Origin: Yamagishiella unicocca
Taxonomy: Eukaryota; Chlorophyta; Chlorophyceae; Chlamydomonadales; Volvocaceae
Assembly: GCA_003116995.1 (NCBI GenBank)
Contig: BDSL01000190.1
Span: forward strand, 21,786 to 85,785
Direction of reading: 5' to 3'
DNA: 64,000 bases
The translations under genes were made by a program, and so were the position numbers. This document shows positions 28,700-37,184 of this stretch, piece by piece (positions within the stretch are counted from its first letter, which is position 1; each line of letters begins with the position of its first letter). The notes under the pieces are model-generated. The model was given only the letters and a program-made list of their open reading frames with translations. It did no database searches and had not been told where the DNA came from.

Positions 28700-29734
28700 T
28701 CATGGCATCTCAAAATAGAATGCTGTACAAAAGGTACGGAAGTTTAATTGAAATCTGAAATCTAGTTCAAATCTAGTTCGCAGGACGTGTGTGGAGGTGT
28801 ACTGCATTGCCTTCAACAGAGTGTCAACGGTTTCGGCCGTGCCTGTGAATGACACATGATTATGCAGGATGATGGAAGCATCCATCATTGTAATGGATTT
28901 AGACGCCTTCTCAGCTGGAGTCTTGAAATGCGAATATGTTGTCTCCTTTAGGAGCATCGCCACTTTTTCAGTGTATATATTTACATCTTCATCGTTATGG
29001 AATTCAACAGTTCCACGTGTCATTCCCACGATACGATGATGGCACTGTATCGACCACCAACGTGCGCACATGATACGGGGAAATATTTTGCCAGGAAGGA
29101 CATGTCCGAGGATGGAGAAGAACACGAGCATCTCGAACTCCTGTTTGGTCATGAAGTCTACTTCAATCGCAGGGGCAACATCCATAAACCCCTCTGCACT
29201 CTTCATCGCTTCCCATTGAATTGCCATCTTTGGGAATATTGCTTCAGCGATGCTTGTCTTTAGTGCATAATTGGACGTTTTAGAGAAGATAATTTTGATA
29301 ACATCCTCTTGGACGCTGTCGTCTCCCCTGTTGTCTTCACTGGTTTCTTCACTGGTGTCTTCACTGGTTTCTTCACTGGTGTCTTCACCACACTTGAGGC
29401 ACATCAGGATAGACTGCAATTTGGCGACTAAGTCTCCGTGATAAGAGATCACGTGTTTGTGTCCATCACTGATAACATCCAGGTTTGGGTATTGGTTCGC
29501 AGTTGTCACGACGATTTTTTTGATGACCCTGGCTGGAGCTGTCAGCTTAATGTTGACAGTTCCCATTGACCCGATAACCATAGCAGTTGCATCTGCAAGA
29601 CTACTGGGACCACCACCAACATCAGTGTTGGTAAACTCATCTGTAATTCTGATATGATGGCCAATTGATGAGTAATGGAACTCGTTGGAATCTATTTTGT
29701 ATGTGATGTTTGATTCCGATGGTGCCTGATACAA
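28700..29734 (-). CDS. Unknown protein, 5' end uncertain
   Basis: The frame codes for 344 residues but opens with TTG at 29734, and the first in-frame ATG is about 50 codons inside protein-like sequence. An in-frame stop lies 18 bases before the TTG. The protein is globular-looking, with an acidic EETSEDTS repeat near 120-136 that marks a linker between two domains. Just upstream stands the 3' flank of a DHPDKPW repeat gene, which is itself a duplicated segment, so the original 5' end was probably removed or shifted by that duplication. ATGs at 29750-29756 in another frame could serve as start only with a frameshift. No family is recognised. Confidence 0.55.
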   Translation of the reverse strand: MYQAPSESNITYKIDSNEFHYSSIGHHIRITDEFTNTDVGGGPSSLADATAMVIGSMGTVNIKLTAPARVIKKIVVTTANQYPNLDVISDGHKHVISYHGDLVAKLQSILMCLKCGEDTSEETSEDTSEETSEDNRGDDSVQEDVIKIIFSKTSNYALKTSIAEAIFPKMAIQWEAMKSAEGFMDVAPAIEVDFMTKQEFEMLVFFSILGHVLPGKIFPRIMCARWWSIQCHHRIVGMTRGTVEFHNDEDVNIYTEKVAMLLKETTYSHFKTPAEKASKSITMMDASIILHNHVSFTGTAETVDTLLKAMQYTSTHVLRTRFELDFRFQLNFRTFCTAFYFEMP

Positions 29735-29752
29735 CTCGTTGTAAAGGCATCA

Positions 29753-30890
29753 TCATGCCTTTGGTAGCAGCATGTCAAACTCTCTCCGCAGGCGTCGCTT
29801 GCATAAGTTGTAGTTAGGGTTGGTCCACGCCTCAAATGCAGCCGATGAGATGACGAGTGCGGCGTGCCGCTTGCACACGTAGTCCGCAATTTCGTCAACC
29901 ATGGGACGCATGACGGATGGGTTGGCGGCGAGGAGTTCAACACCCCATGGCTTGTCGGGGTAGTCCAGCACATCCCGCATCGTGATGCTGCGGTTACTGC
30001 TCAGCCAGTCCCAACTCCATGGCTTGTCGGGATGGTTCAGCACATCCCACATCGTGATGTTGGGGTTGTAGCTCAACCCTGCCCAATCCCATGGTTTGTC
30101 GGGATGGTCCAGTACATCCCGCATCGCGAGGCTGGGGTTGTAGCTCAACCTGTGCCAATCCCATGGCTTGTCGGGATGGTCAAGTACATCCCGCATCGTG
30201 ATGCTGTGGGGTGTTGAACTCCTCGCCGCCAACCCATGGCTTGTCGGGGTAGTCCAGCACATCCCGCATCGTGATGTTGGGGTTGTAGCTCAACCCTGCC
30301 CAATCCCATGGTTTGTCGGGATGGTCCAGTACATCCCGCATCATGTTGCTGGAGTTACGGCTCAGCCAGTACCAATTCCATGGCTTGTCGGGATAGTCCA
30401 GCACATCTCGCATCGTGATGTTGGGGTTGTCGCTCAGACCAGACCAATTCCATGGCTTGTCGGGGTAGTCCAGTACATCCCGCATCGTGATGTCTGGGTT
30501 TCTGCTCAGCCAGAACCAATCCCATGGCTTGTCAGGATGGTCCTGCACATCTCGCATCGTGATGTTGGGGTTAATGCTCAGCTGTGCCCAATTCCATGGC
30601 TTGTCGGGATGGTCCAGTACATCCCGCATCGTGATGTTGGGGTTAGAGCTCAGCCCGCGCCAATTCCATGGCTTGACGGGATGGTCCAGCACAACATTCT
30701 GCACCGTGATCAAGGGGTTTCTGCTCAGCCCGGACCATATACTATTGGTTAGAGTACTCCTATTCGGTAGCTGATCAAACTGACGTATCCGAGTCTCTAG
30801 GGTCGCACGTCCCAACTCTATAGACCAGACATCAGGGGGTGAGACACCAGCAGAGGCCTTCATCGTCTGTGCGCGAGCGAGGGGACACAT
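29753..30890 (-). pseudogene. Damaged DHPDKPW repeat gene (copy A)
   Basis: Reading from ATG 30890 (or 30863, MKAS), this copy has the same N-terminus as copy B (32356) and six 24-residue repeats of the type W-W--LS-NP-ITMRDVLDHPDKP. The frame then enters a 27-base inverted segment (30207-30233) and stops soon after, at about 30180. Beyond it the repeats resume in another frame (three more units) and finish with the normal C-terminal domain ending LLPKA at 29753. The gene is therefore either dead or acts as a shortened protein of about 235 residues. The overlap of the two frames in the inverted segment is the only break I see. Confidence 0.75.
30207..30233. other. 27-base inverted segment in repeat gene
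   Basis: These 27 bases are the exact reverse complement of 29921-29947, the segment that encodes GVELLAAN at the end of the repeat array. The flanking bases match a normal repeat. It looks like an inverted copy or micro-inversion of a second array end inside copy A. Confidence 0.85.
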
Positions 30891-31015
30891 GTGTCCGACT
30901 CCGACTCCGACTCCGACTACACAAGTAGGGCGATGTTGGTGTAAAATTACTTTTATAAACAACACTATGTAACACACATCCTTCGGATGCTTCGTTTTAC
31001 AAAGTTGTAAGGGCA

Positions 31016-32356
31016 TCATGCATTTGGTAGCAGCATGTCAAACTCTCGCCGCAGGCGTCGCTTGCATAAGTCGCAGTTCGGGTTGGTCCACGCCTCGAAT
31101 GCAGCCGATGAGATGACGAGTGCGGCGTGCCGCTTGCGCACGTAGTCAGCAATTTCGTCAATTTCGTCAATCATGGGACGCATGACGGATGGGTTGGCGG
31201 CGAGGAGTTCAACACCCCATGGCTTGTCGGGGTAGTCCAGCACATCCCGCATCGTGATGCTGCGGTTACTGCTCAGCCAGAACCAATCCCATGGCTTGTC
31301 GGGATGGTTAAGCACATCCCGCAACGTGATGTTGGGGTTACGGCTCAGCCAAAACCAATCCCATGGCTTGTCGGGATTGTCCAGCACATCCCGCACCGTG
31401 ATGCTGGGGTTACGGTTCAGCGCTAACCAATCCCATGGCTTGTCGGGATGGTCCAGCACATCCCGCATCGTGATGCTGGGGTTATCGCTCAGCCTATGCC
31501 AATCCCATGGCTTGTCGGGATGGTCCAGCACATCCCACACCGTGATGTTGGGGTTATGGCTCAGACCACACCAATCCCATGGCCTGTCGGGATGGTCGAG
31601 CACATCCCGCATCGTGATGCTGTGGTTACTGCTAAGCCCGTACCAATCCCATGGCTTGTCGGGATGGTCCAGTACATCCCGCATCGTGAGGCTGGGGTTA
31701 CTGCTCAGCCCGTGCCAATCCCATGGCTTGTCGATGTTGTCCAGAACATCCCGCACCGTGATGATGGGGTTACTGCTCAGCTTTGACCAATCCCATGGCT
31801 TGTCGGGATGGTCCAGCAGTACATCTCGCATCGTGATGTCTGGGTTATGGCTCAGCCAGTACCAGCTCCATGGCTTGTCGGGGTGGTCGAGCACATCCCG
31901 CATCGTGATGCTGGGGTTATGGCTCAGCCAGTACCAATCCCATGGATTGTCGGGATGGTCGAGCACATCCCGCATCGTGATGCTGGGGTTGAAGCTCAGC
32001 TCTGACCAATCCCATGGCTTGTCGGGGTAGTCCAGCACATCCCGCATCGTGATGTTGGAGTTATGGCTCAGATTTGACCAACTCCATGGCTTGTCGGGAT
32101 GGTCCAGTACATCCCGCACCGTAATGTCTGGGTTATTGCTCAGCCAGTTCCAACGCCATGGCTTGTCGGGGTAGTCCAGCACTACACCCCGCATTTTGAT
32201 CACGGGGTTTCTGCTCAGCTCGTACCATATACTATTGGTTAGAGTACTCCTATTCGGTAGCTCATGAAACTGACGTATCCGAGCCTCTAGGGTCGCACGT
32301 CCCAACTCTATAGACCAGACCTCAGGGGGTGAGACACCAGCAGCAGAGGCCTTCAT
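31016..32356 (-). CDS. DHPDKPW repeat protein (copy B, intact)
   Basis: This 446-residue protein has an N-terminal region (MKAS... to about 60), thirteen 24-residue repeats with consensus PWDW--LS-NP-ITMRDVLDHPDK, and a C-terminal domain of about 60 residues ending MLLPNA. Similar repeats are known, from memory, in many large DNA viruses; the two Trp and the Pro-Asp-Lys-Pro turn suggest a stacked helical solenoid for protein binding. ATG 32356 is chosen because the upstream codon aligned with copy A's ATG is TTG here (a single A insertion). The N-terminal part (VWSIELGRATLE) has no recognisable F-box. Copies A and B share flanks, so they are a tandem duplication. Confidence 0.85.
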   Translation of the reverse strand: MKASAAGVSPPEVWSIELGRATLEARIRQFHELPNRSTLTNSIWYELSRNPVIKMRGVVLDYPDKPWRWNWLSNNPDITVRDVLDHPDKPWSWSNLSHNSNITMRDVLDYPDKPWDWSELSFNPSITMRDVLDHPDNPWDWYWLSHNPSITMRDVLDHPDKPWSWYWLSHNPDITMRDVLLDHPDKPWDWSKLSSNPIITVRDVLDNIDKPWDWHGLSSNPSLTMRDVLDHPDKPWDWYGLSSNHSITMRDVLDHPDRPWDWCGLSHNPNITVWDVLDHPDKPWDWHRLSDNPSITMRDVLDHPDKPWDWLALNRNPSITVRDVLDNPDKPWDWFWLSRNPNITLRDVLNHPDKPWDWFWLSSNRSITMRDVLDYPDKPWGVELLAANPSVMRPMIDEIDEIADYVRKRHAALVISSAAFEAWTNPNCDLCKRRLRREFDMLLPNA

Positions 32357-32538
32357 CGTCTGTGCGCGAGTGAGGGGACACAATGTGTCCGACTCCGACT
32401 ACACAAGTAGGGCGATGTTGGTGTAAAAATACTTTTATAAACAACACTATATAACACACTATGTATCCAAGCCTACCTAGAGGGTGACCAAGATATTTGA
32501 CGACCCGCCCTTACTAATAATGAATAATAATCAATTAT

Positions 32539-33110
32539 TTACGTGTAGGACTTCGTTCGGAGCTGATCCCCCAACACGCCTGAGTCGACCTTCATATAGG
32601 CCTCTGCGTCCTCGCGGCTGCTGAAGAGATCGTTGTTTATGTTTGGAATTGCAGTTCCCATAGCTGCGTGACGACGCGCGGCAGCCTCGGTCTTCTCGCA
32701 CACCACAATCTCCAGACGGTGCTTCTCCGCCAGCCGAGCAATTTCAGGCTGCTCCATGGAACGCAAGGAAGTCAAACATTTCTTTGTTGCCTGGCCGATG
32801 CGGTATAAGTGCTTGAGCCCAACTTATTTCCGGTGAGCTTGCATAGAACGGTTCGCTGATTCGCTCCCGTATCTCCCGTATCTCCCGTATATCCCGTATC
32901 TTGAGTTACTTTCGCAATCTCCATGTATCCATCAGAATGCATAGAGAGGCATATTTTTGTTGTCGTATGAGTTGCTTGGATGTTTCCACAAATGAGGAAT
33001 GCTTTTGTTGTCTTATGAGTTGCTAGGATGATTTCATCGCCGATTGTATTCATATGAATCAGGATGTTGGGTATGTGTACTGTCATACGAACCGCATCAT
33101 AATGGCTCAT
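32539..33110 (-). CDS. Unknown small protein, one apparent frameshift
   Basis: ATG 33110 opens a frame that reads naturally to about GNK and then turns unnatural; the sequence after CCC at 32818-32820 (GGG on the coding strand) reads naturally in the next frame down to 32539. Adding one G would give a protein of about 189 residues. The first part has a beta-rich pattern with a TGDTGDTG tandem repeat; the second contains a helical MEQPEIARLAEKHRLEIVV segment. No family is recognised. Either a base is missing from the sequence or the gene is freshly broken; the downstream part alone could start at ATG 32757. Confidence 0.55.
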
Positions 33111-33160
33111 TTTTGTTGCGATTGGTCGTTACACTTACTAGTGATGATGTAAAGTCCAAA

Positions 33161-33250
33161 AAATCAACTTTTTACCATTATTACCATTAGTAATATTATG
33201 CCAGTTGACTCAATGCCGTACACAAAAGCCCCCTATGACTCATTTGCTAC
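33161..33250 (+). repeat. Direct repeat, left copy (about 80 bases)
   Basis: The sequence from AAATCAAC through TTACCATTAGTAATATTATG and GACTCAATGCCGTACAC to CTCATTTGCTACA recurs almost unchanged at 33851-33931. The two copies bracket the F-box relic and the coiled-coil gene. Confidence 0.9.
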
Positions 33251-33415
33251 AGAAATGGCTCATGAAGGATGGCATAACCACTGCGCCAATGTCCATGCCA
33301 TTAGTATGCAAGTCATGGGCTGCTAATTGCTTGGCAGTATCTTCCAACGATCTTCCAATGAGCTTGGACAAATTGGATATGCTCGAGAGATTCTTCGAAG
33401 CGATGCGATGCGCTA
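33243..33415 (+). pseudogene. F-box gene fragment
   Basis: The stretch encodes MKDGITTAPMSMPLVCKSW and neighbours, closely matching residues 21-60 of the F-box-like protein at 34111 (MKDDITTALMSMPLVCKSW). The F-box start is missing, and after about 33415 similarity ends where the minus-strand gene's 3' end begins. This is a partial duplicate of the intact gene, truncated at both sides. Confidence 0.8.
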
Positions 33416-33420
33416 GCCCT

Positions 33421-33735
33421 TTACTCGGGTCCAAGCGACACCGTGCCACACTTGGCCGAAGCCTCAATGCGCTGTATCGTCGCTAGCACGTCGCCCATCT
33501 GTGTGGTGAGCGTGGCCACTTGTGTGGTAACCGTGGCCACTTGAGTGGTGAGCGTGGCCATTTGAGTGGTGAGCGTGTTAATGTCAAAGAGAATTTTCAC
33601 AGGCACAAACGCAGCCGCGCCTATCGCAAGCCCCTTCTCTACGAACTCTCCGTGGTCGTCCACAAAATCCTTGAACGGGTGCGAGCGCTTCGGTACATCC
33701 GCGGTGACTCCGCCCTTCTTCTTGGCAAAGAACAT
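33421..33735 (-). CDS. Small protein with LTTQ(M/V)AT heptad repeat
   Basis: This 104-residue protein has a lysine-rich start, a hydrophobic patch (GLAIGAAAFVPVKILF) and a seven-residue repeat LTTQMAT/VTTQVAT repeated five times, which fits a short coiled coil or trimeric stalk. ATG 33735 is the first in frame. It sits between two direct repeats in a region that interrupted or replaced an F-box gene copy. Its layout (coiled-coil heptads) recalls the N-terminus of the nuclease gene at 43485, but there is no clear identity. Confidence 0.6.
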   Translation of the reverse strand: MFFAKKKGGVTADVPKRSHPFKDFVDDHGEFVEKGLAIGAAAFVPVKILFDINTLTTQMATLTTQVATVTTQVATLTTQMGDVLATIQRIEASAKCGTVSLGPE

Positions 33736-33850
33736 CCTGGCGCACAGAGACACTAGTTAGAGTCTTTAGAGTCTTGTGATAGAATAGGCTAAGAATTTAA
33801 GAATTTCTATGGATGCACCGATGCCCTGCACTGTCCCGAACGCAATGGGA

Positions 33851-33931
33851 AATCAACGTTTTACCATTAGTAATATTATGCCAGTTGACTCAATGCCGTA
33901 CACAAAAGGCCCCATATGACTCATTTGCTAC
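33851..33931 (+). repeat. Direct repeat, right copy
   Basis: This is the partner of the left copy at 33161-33250, with a few small differences (one repeat of TTACCATTA fewer and single-base changes near CAAAAGGCC). From 33932 to 34110 the region is AT-rich with GAGTACATCTGA-type repeats and no gene. Confidence 0.9.
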
Positions 33932-34110
33932 ATAATATTCATAAATAATGTTCCAATTTCCAAACAATATCCAAAAATTGAATGCCACACACCTGACATT
34001 TGTCTATGAGTACATTTGAATATATCTGAGTACATCAGAGGATATATATCCGAGTATCCGAGTACATCTGAACATCTGAATATCAAGTGGAATCGTATAG
34101 TAACAAGATA

Positions 34111-35091
34111 ATGCAGGGCCATCCCAGATCTTGGCCAGAATTCGATGGTGATGTCATATTGACCATACAGAAATGTCTCATGAAGGATGACATAACCACC
34201 GCGCTTATGTCCATGCCATTAGTATGCAAGTCGTGGAATGCTAATTGCATGGCAGCGAAATCAGTATCTTCCAACAATCTTCCAACGATCGTGGGCGAAT
34301 CCTACGATGTGGGTCTGCTCGAGAAATTCTTCAAAGCGATGCAGACATCCTATTGCCCTCAGTTGTTCGTCGACAACAACCGTTTTGTGACAAAAGTCAC
34401 AGTCGTCGCACTTGACGGTCGATATTATAATGCCTATGACACCAATGGCAATCCTCGATTTACCAGCGACCATATCCGACACACATGTTGGAATATCTCC
34501 AATAACGAGTCTCGACAAGAACTACGATTCGTTGGAGGTGGATATTTGGCGCGTTGGAGTTTTGATGGTCGCACGGTCGTCCTCGAAGATGAAGGTCCAT
34601 CAATTGAGGTCAACACGGGAGGAGATGAGAGCGTTGGATGGATCCGTGCCGCAGAATTCTTCCGTAATAATCGCAAGATGATGACCGAGGCCACTTTAGA
34701 GATATCTTTTGAGTATGGCCCAGCAATGTCATCATTCTCATGTGGCTATGCTACATTTGAAATGTTAAATAGAATCTTGATCAATGCTCTAGGTTCTAAC
34801 AGTAAAGGCATCTTTGTATGCCCTTCGCATACTAGTGCTGGTGGTGACATCGACAACGTAAACAGCATCGACCGAGTCAACAGAGTCAACAGAGTCAACA
34901 GAGTCGACCGAGTCAATCGAGTCAATCGAGTCGATCGAGTCATCAGAGTCAACAGAGTCAACAAAATCACCCAAGTCGCATCTCTGTTCATAATCGCAAA
35001 GAAGGAGAATGAAGCCAGTACAGATGTATGCATTCAGTTCCGTCAGTTCCGTGGCATTCGTAGGATAACTCCACTTGCCACCCCTTTGTAG
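34111..35091 (+). CDS. F-box-like protein with RVN repeat
   Basis: This 326-residue protein opens with a region matching the F-box pattern (WPEFDGDVILTIQKCLMKDD followed by MPLVCKSW), which should bind Skp1 in an SCF ubiquitin ligase. The middle (about 90-240) is a beta-rich globular part that may recognise a substrate. Near 253-285 a run of RVNRVN/RVDRVN encoded by AGAGTCAAC repeats is inserted, then a short globular end. ATG 34111 is the first ATG. A fragment of a second copy lies at 33243. The role in steering host or viral proteins to degradation is inferred from the family. Confidence 0.7.
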   Translation: MQGHPRSWPEFDGDVILTIQKCLMKDDITTALMSMPLVCKSWNANCMAAKSVSSNNLPTIVGESYDVGLLEKFFKAMQTSYCPQLFVDNNRFVTKVTVVALDGRYYNAYDTNGNPRFTSDHIRHTCWNISNNESRQELRFVGGGYLARWSFDGRTVVLEDEGPSIEVNTGGDESVGWIRAAEFFRNNRKMMTEATLEISFEYGPAMSSFSCGYATFEMLNRILINALGSNSKGIFVCPSHTSAGGDIDNVNSIDRVNRVNRVNRVDRVNRVNRVDRVIRVNRVNKITQVASLFIIAKKENEASTDVCIQFRQFRGIRRITPLATPL

Positions 35092-35319
35092 TGTTCTCTG
35101 CGTTTTGGTTTTGTAGGGTTGTACGGTATTTGGAGGGTATGCATGTTTTTTTCTTATTTTAAAATGCAAGAAGAATTCTATAATAATATTAGATTTGTCT
35201 AATTTCGTGTAGTCGGATTCTGTATCGTTATCTGACTGTTGTAGTTGACATTGTTGTCGTAGTCTGATGATTGAATAGCACATGATTCGTTCAGTGTTGG
35301 AGCCCGTATCACAGCAGCA

Positions 35320-36705
35320 ATGTCAGTGTTGCCCTCGGTACTTGCTGACAAATATGATATTGAGATTGAGGAGATTGAGACCATAATTAAACGATGCGCA
35401 GCACTGTGTAATCATTTCGTTCATCCAAAGATGGCCAAATCCGAACGACAAAATGTTGCTGTGGCAAGCAAGCTTTACTGCGACCTCGTAGACCTTGCGA
35501 TGCAAGTTGATGAAGATGTGGATCAGCCTCCCTCTTCTCAGTCAACCTGCTTCGACAATGACAACGACAATGACACGAATGACAATAAGGAGGATGACAA
35601 GGAGGATGAAAAGGAGGATGACAAGGAGGATGACAAGGAGGATGACAAACACACAATGTTTAAAAAGGTCGCGCCGTCAATTGTTCATCAAATCCGCCTC
35701 ACAGTGTCATCATCGAGAAGAGTATCTGTTATCATGAGGTCTATATGGGAAGCAGTCCAGTCTAACTTCATCACTCGATACCCAGATTTATTCTTCGATG
35801 ACCATGCTATGCTGCTACTAAAGGAACACGCCAACCCCATGGTCGTTCCTTCTTTGATCGAACGCTTATCGGCATCGACAACGTTTATCAAGCCCATGCA
35901 GCGCAGCAACATGCAAGTTGAATTGGTCGACTTCCGCGTCCTCATGAGTGAATGTAGTGAAGACATCATCGAACCAGATACGCTGAGTAAACTTGAAGAA
36001 ACGTACATGCGACACATTGATAAGTGCAATCATAATGGCTGGAGCTGTGTTGTCATCAACATCATAAATTACAAGGCTGCATCGATGATCATCCCAAAGC
36101 TCATGCAACGAGAAGAGGAATTGGACAAGGAGCAGGGCATTGACAAATACATGATCTATCAAGTCACCAGTTTACAACAGACTCTCGAGAGCATTGTTTC
36201 TAAGCATAATCTGAAGCGGAGGCAGGCCTATGACGATCGAGTACCAAGCGATGCACCTACAAAGGAGGCGTTGCTAGAGCTCGGAAATCTATATGACTCT
36301 ATTTGTGAAGCGGCCCTCGAATGGACATCATTGTTGGAGCTTATGAATCGAAAATCACAGATTTTGCCAAATATTCATGCTGATGGTCGACATGGCAAAT
36401 TTGTGGAACTTGCAACAGATGTGTGCAGCTACATGGAGGACATTTGCCCCATCTGCATTGAGTTTACAAATGTTGGGCCAGATTACTATTTTGAGTCCAC
36501 ATTGTTGGTGTGTGGGCATGTTCTACACACACACTGCTCTGAAACTCAGAGATGCTATCAAGTTCGATCCAATCAACTAAGATCCAATGATGACAATATG
36601 ATCCATCATCAGTGCCCAGTCTGCCGCTCACCATTTCGCGCTTGTCTTTACGATTTGAAGGGGCCATATTGTGCCAATGATTGGTTGTGTTTCATTAGGC
36701 CGTAA
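35320..36705 (+). CDS. RING-finger protein, probable E3 ubiquitin ligase
   Basis: This 461-residue protein ends in a C3HC4-type RING: CPICIEF, then CGHVLHTHC and CPVCRSPF, giving all eight zinc ligands. A RING so placed recruits ubiquitin-charged E2. The N-terminal 370 residues are mainly helical, with an acidic KEDDKED tandem repeat at about 88-108 encoded by GAGGATGACAAG units. No transmembrane segment is present. Its substrate is unknown. It lies next to the F-box gene on the same strand, so both may act on host proteolysis. Confidence 0.85.
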   Translation: MSVLPSVLADKYDIEIEEIETIIKRCAALCNHFVHPKMAKSERQNVAVASKLYCDLVDLAMQVDEDVDQPPSSQSTCFDNDNDNDTNDNKEDDKEDEKEDDKEDDKEDDKHTMFKKVAPSIVHQIRLTVSSSRRVSVIMRSIWEAVQSNFITRYPDLFFDDHAMLLLKEHANPMVVPSLIERLSASTTFIKPMQRSNMQVELVDFRVLMSECSEDIIEPDTLSKLEETYMRHIDKCNHNGWSCVVINIINYKAASMIIPKLMQREEELDKEQGIDKYMIYQVTSLQQTLESIVSKHNLKRRQAYDDRVPSDAPTKEALLELGNLYDSICEAALEWTSLLELMNRKSQILPNIHADGRHGKFVELATDVCSYMEDICPICIEFTNVGPDYYFESTLLVCGHVLHTHCSETQRCYQVRSNQLRSNDDNMIHHQCPVCRSPFRACLYDLKGPYCANDWLCFIRP

Positions 36706-36904
36706 GGTGAGACTCTACTTGAAGTCTACTTGAACATGTTGTAATATGCAATAATATGCAAATATGCAATAAACACTGTATATTGTCAAAATCGGAATGG
36801 AAGCTTGGCAACAATCAGAGGAAATACACGAAATACCAATACCAACAATACCAAAGAAAAACGCCTGCGACTTTGACCAATGACCAAAGACGAATTCACA
36901 GCTG

Positions 36905-37085
36905 CGTTAGAGGAATATCAAACGGAGGGCGAAATGCTTGAGAAAATAAATGATCTTCAGTTAGGTCTGCTGTTGAAAAGTTGGGTAGATACTGTTCTGG
37001 AAAGAGATGCTACATATTTATGGAATTAGCTAACATGACATTAGAACAATACATAGAAAAAAGCCCGTATATAGAAATATACGGC
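36905..37085 (+). pseudogene. Protein kinase gene fragment
   Basis: Sequence such as GGCGAAATGCTTGAGAA and TATGGAATTAGCTAACATG followed by ACATTAGAACAATACATA matches parts of the intact kinase gene at about 37590-37745 (lobe N around EGAMLDKIN, and YMELAEMTLEQYI). It is shorter by an internal gap and contains frame breaks. It is a decayed partial duplicate just upstream of the intact gene; the open frame from 36981 runs through it into the kinase, but that is not the true start. Confidence 0.75.
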
Positions 37086-37184
37086 CTGGAAGAAGGTTTA
37101 CTTACCGATCAAGTTCTATATCCTTCGCATAGGCCTTTTAATTTATATCTTCTAAACACTAAATACACGACGACGACATATAAA

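Noticed and set aside
31254..32030. Long plus-strand frame (258 codons) opposite the DHPDKPW repeat gene
   Set aside because: It is a shadow of the 72-base coding repeat, which keeps several frames open on both strands. Its sequence (HGLSGWSSTSRIVML repeats) is simply the reverse complement of the real repeat.
36756..36941. 61-codon plus frame before the kinase relic
   Set aside because: It starts at an alternative codon, is rich in Gln/Tyr repeats and overlaps the beginning of the kinase fragment in another frame.
36981..37184. Starting the kinase at 36981
   Set aside because: The frame from 36981 runs through a decayed kinase fragment and begins with TTG. The first ATG followed by sequence not explained by the relic is at 37185.
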